Positions 31,534 through 33,522 of a stretch of 33,522 nt of DNA are shown piece by piece. Position numbers and translations under genes: made by a program. Source of the stretch: Marinilabiliaceae bacterium UBA5488 (lineage in GTDB: Bacteria > Bacteroidota > Bacteroidia > Bacteroidales > Marinilabiliaceae); NCBI GenBank assembly GCA_002427105.1, contig DIPM01000022.1, positions 1 to 33,522 of the forward strand. Direction: 5' to 3'. The notes beneath the pieces are model-generated. The model was not told where the DNA came from and did no database searches. It was given only the letters and a program-made list of their open reading frames with translations. Position 1 is the stretch's first letter. The number at the start of each line of letters is the position of its first letter.

Positions 31534-32688
31534 TCAAGTTCTGATAAGTGAAGAAGCTAAGGCACGAGCTTCCTTGTCTGTTTCAATATAGTCAGAAAAT
31601 GAAGGCTTAGCAATAAAACCGCATTTGGCAATGCTTTGTTCAATTATTGACGACATCTCTACAAATCCCGATTTGCCGCTAAGGAAAGCGTCAACGGCCA
31701 CCTCATTGGCAGCATTTAAAGCGCAGGGCATATTACCCCCCTGGCGCATGGCTTCAAAAGCCATCGACAGGTTTCTGAACACATCGACATCGGCTTTCTC
31801 AAAGGTTAAAGAAGGAAAATCGGCAAACTTAAACCGCGGCAAGGAACTCCTTAATCTGTTGGGATAGCTGAGGGCATACTGGATAGGCAGGCGCATATCG
31901 GGCAGACCCATCTGGGCTTTTATTGAGCCGTCGGCAAACTGAACCATACTGTGGATTATTGATTGTGGATGAACCACGACTTCAATCTGTTCGGGTTTTA
32001 GATTGAAAAGCCATCTTGCTTCTATGGCTTCTAATCCTTTATTCATAAGTGATGCCGAGTCAATAGTGACCTTGTCGCCCATCTTCCAGTTGGGATGATT
32101 TAAGGCCTGACAGCGGGTGACTTTACGCAGGAAATCAACACTTTTCCCTCTGAACGGGCCGCCCGAGGCGGTAAGCATTATCTTTTCCACGGGGTTGTTC
32201 TGTTCGCCCTGAAGACATTGAAATATTGCGCTATGTTCGGAATCGACCGGGATAAGTGCTGCGTTTTTGCTATGAGACAAATCCATAATAAGATCTCCGG
32301 CAACTACCAGGGTCTCTTTGTTAGCAAGGGCTACAGAGATCCCTGCCTCAAGTGCTCTAATTGTAGGGAGCAGCCCCGAGAAGCCAACCATCGAACTTAA
32401 AACCATATCGACGGTGCCGGTAGCTGCCACCTGACTGATGGCCTCTGCACCTGCATACACCTTTATTGGCTCCCCGGCAAGGGCATCCCTTAGTAAGGGG
32501 TAGTTATCCTTGTTAGCTATGGCAACGATATTAGGCTGATATTTCAAAGCTTGCTCTATCAGCAACTCTACATTGTTGTTGGCAGTTAGCACTTCAACTG
32601 AAAAGGCCCCGGGATGAGCCTTAATAACATCAAGCGCTTGCGTTCCAATAGAGCCCGTTGACCCTAAAATAGCGATCTTTTTTTGCAT
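31534..32688 (-). CDS. dxr: 1-deoxy-D-xylulose-5-phosphate reductoisomerase
   Basis: First committed enzyme of the non-mevalonate isoprenoid pathway, making 2-C-methyl-D-erythritol 4-phosphate with NADPH. The 384 aa protein has the N-terminal dinucleotide motif GSTGSIG (9-15), NKETLV, the catalytic DSEHSAIFQCLQG block, LTASGGPFRG and IDSASLMNKGLEAIEARWLF, which bind metal and substrate. All are intact. It lies 48 bp after the M23 peptidase and 72 bp before rseP; no dxs or ispD-H is nearby. Confidence 0.96.
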   Translation of the reverse strand: MQKKIAILGSTGSIGTQALDVIKAHPGAFSVEVLTANNNVELLIEQALKYQPNIVAIANKDNYPLLRDALAGEPIKVYAGAEAISQVAATGTVDMVLSSMVGFSGLLPTIRALEAGISVALANKETLVVAGDLIMDLSHSKNAALIPVDSEHSAIFQCLQGEQNNPVEKIMLTASGGPFRGKSVDFLRKVTRCQALNHPNWKMGDKVTIDSASLMNKGLEAIEARWLFNLKPEQIEVVVHPQSIIHSMVQFADGSIKAQMGLPDMRLPIQYALSYPNRLRSSLPRFKFADFPSLTFEKADVDVFRNLSMAFEAMRQGGNMPCALNAANEVAVDAFLSGKSGFVEMSSIIEQSIAKCGFIAKPSFSDYIETDKEARALASSLIRT

Positions 32689-32736
32689 TAATTATCTAAG
32701 GTTTTTGTAGCAGATGAACTGTGCAGCTTGGCTGCA

Positions 32737-33522
32737 TTAGAATGAGATATAGTCAACCGGGTTAAGTGGAAGACCGTTGTACCATAGCTCGAAATGGAGG
32801 TGAGGGCCTGAAGTAAGCTCGCCTGAGTTGCCCACCCGGGCAATGGCTTCTCCTGCTTTTACAACTTGTCCAACCTCCTTTAATATAATCTCATTATGTT
32901 TATATATCGAAATCAAATTATTCTGGTGCTGAATCTGGATAACGTAGCCTGTTTCGACCGTCCATCCTGAAAATACAACCATACCATCCATTACTGATGC
33001 CACGCGGCTGCCGGGCGCGGCAACAATGTCAACCCCATAATGTCCGCTTGTCTCGCCAAAGGTGTTGACAACCATTCCCTTTATCGGACTTACAAAAAAG
33101 GCGCTTTCAAGGGCAATTGCACGCGAAGGCGTTTCGCGTACGGAAAGGTTAAAGCGTTCTTCACGCTCCACTTGCATCCTCAAGAGAGAATCTTCCGCCG
33201 AGCGCGAGAAGCTAAGATCCATATCGCTTGCTTCGTTTAAAGCTGTTTGCACATTTCTGTCCACATCCTCACCGGGTTCGGGAACCTCACCCTTGATTAT
33301 GTTTTGAAAGTTATTAATAAAATTATCTCTTTTTTCTATTTCAACAAGCAGGGAATCAACCCGTTGGGCATTACGGACAATCAAGAGGCGCTGCTGTGAA
33401 TCGGGGTAGCCGGGAATATACTCACGCAGCCCGGTGAAAGATATAAGAATTGACACCAGGATAATTAAAATAATGCCGAAGGTGCCGACTATGGTAAACA
33501 CGTTTAATCTGGACAGCCTGAC
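32737..33522 (-). CDS. M23 family (LytM-type) peptidase, 5' end cut by the window
   Basis: The minus-strand frame stays open to base 33522 (VRLSRLNVFTIVG...), so the start codon lies outside the window; a GTG at 33501 is not the real start, because the sequence before it continues the usual SRLNVF segment of Bacteroidetes M23 proteins. At least 261 aa are visible. A transmembrane segment (TIVGTFGIILIILVSILISF) is followed by LREYIPGYPD, a coiled-coil-like region with QRVDSLLVEIEKRDNFIN, and a C-terminal LytM domain with GHYGVDIV and HLHFELWYNG, the zinc motifs (HxxxD and HxH). It is probably an inner-membrane-anchored cell-wall endopeptidase or a regulator of one. dxr follows after 48 bp. Confidence 0.9.
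   Translation of the reverse strand, partial: VRLSRLNVFTIVGTFGIILIILVSILISFTGLREYIPGYPDSQQRLLIVRNAQRVDSLLVEIEKRDNFINNFQNIIKGEVPEPGEDVDRNVQTALNEASDMDLSFSRSAEDSLLRMQVEREERFNLSVRETPSRAIALESAFFVSPIKGMVVNTFGETSGHYGVDIVAAPGSRVASVMDGMVVFSGWTVETGYVIQIQHQNNLISIYKHNEIILKEVGQVVKAGEAIARVGNSGELTSGPHLHFELWYNGLPLNPVDYISF

Overview
The window is about 33.5 kb of a Bacteroidota chromosome, most likely order Bacteroidales (Marinilabiliales-like). The support is the type IX secretion system (T9SS) genes sprA, porW/sprE and porX, an IF-2 with Bacteroidetes-style VGKIDL repeats, a DUF4837 lipoprotein, and promoters of the Bacteroidetes TTG-N20-TAnnTTTG form. I see no tRNA, rRNA, CRISPR array, insertion sequence or phage gene. 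The region is mostly core genome.

Layout. (1) 1-326 is gene-free, with short AT-rich repeats. (2) 327-6896, minus strand: porW/sprE - porX - tsaE - ald, a tight run headed by two T9SS genes. (3) 7106-8056, plus strand: a PspF-sized bacterial enhancer-binding protein, divergent from porW, whose GAFTGA loop and Walker B motif are degenerate. (4) 8127-10928, minus strand: an AT-richer accessory block with one surface-type lipoprotein and two predicted small outer-membrane beta-barrel proteins, none of known function. (5) 10929-11335 is gene-free with palindromes. (6) 11336-20951, minus strand: a ThiL-like protein with most metal-binding acidic positions replaced, then ruvA, the giant T9SS translocon gene sprA and gcvH, read from a strong promoter at 20982-21013. 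(7) 21328-26164, plus strand: the rimP-nusA-infB operon, with a strong promoter and a leader hairpin. (8) 26219-33522, minus strand: an M23 peptidase cut by the window edge, dxr, rseP, tatA, a DUF4837 lipoprotein, leucyl aminopeptidase and pdxA, packed with gaps of about 40-70 bp and convergent with infB.

How the genes fit together. sprA encodes the outer-membrane T9SS channel, porW/sprE an essential T9SS lipoprotein, and porX the response regulator/phosphodiesterase that controls T9SS genes in known species. They sit in two clusters separated by the enhancer-binding-protein homologue and the unknown envelope genes. The rest is housekeeping: translation (rimP, nusA, infB), recombination (ruvA), tRNA modification (tsaE), glycine cleavage (gcvH), isoprenoid and PLP precursors (dxr, pdxA), and envelope proteolysis and export (rseP, tatA, M23).

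The observations most worth following are the ThiL-like probable pseudoenzyme, the degenerate enhancer-binding protein next to the T9SS genes, the unknown lipoprotein/beta-barrel block, and the N-to-S change in the IF-2 G4 motif. I did not find clear evidence of a wholly new multi-gene system.
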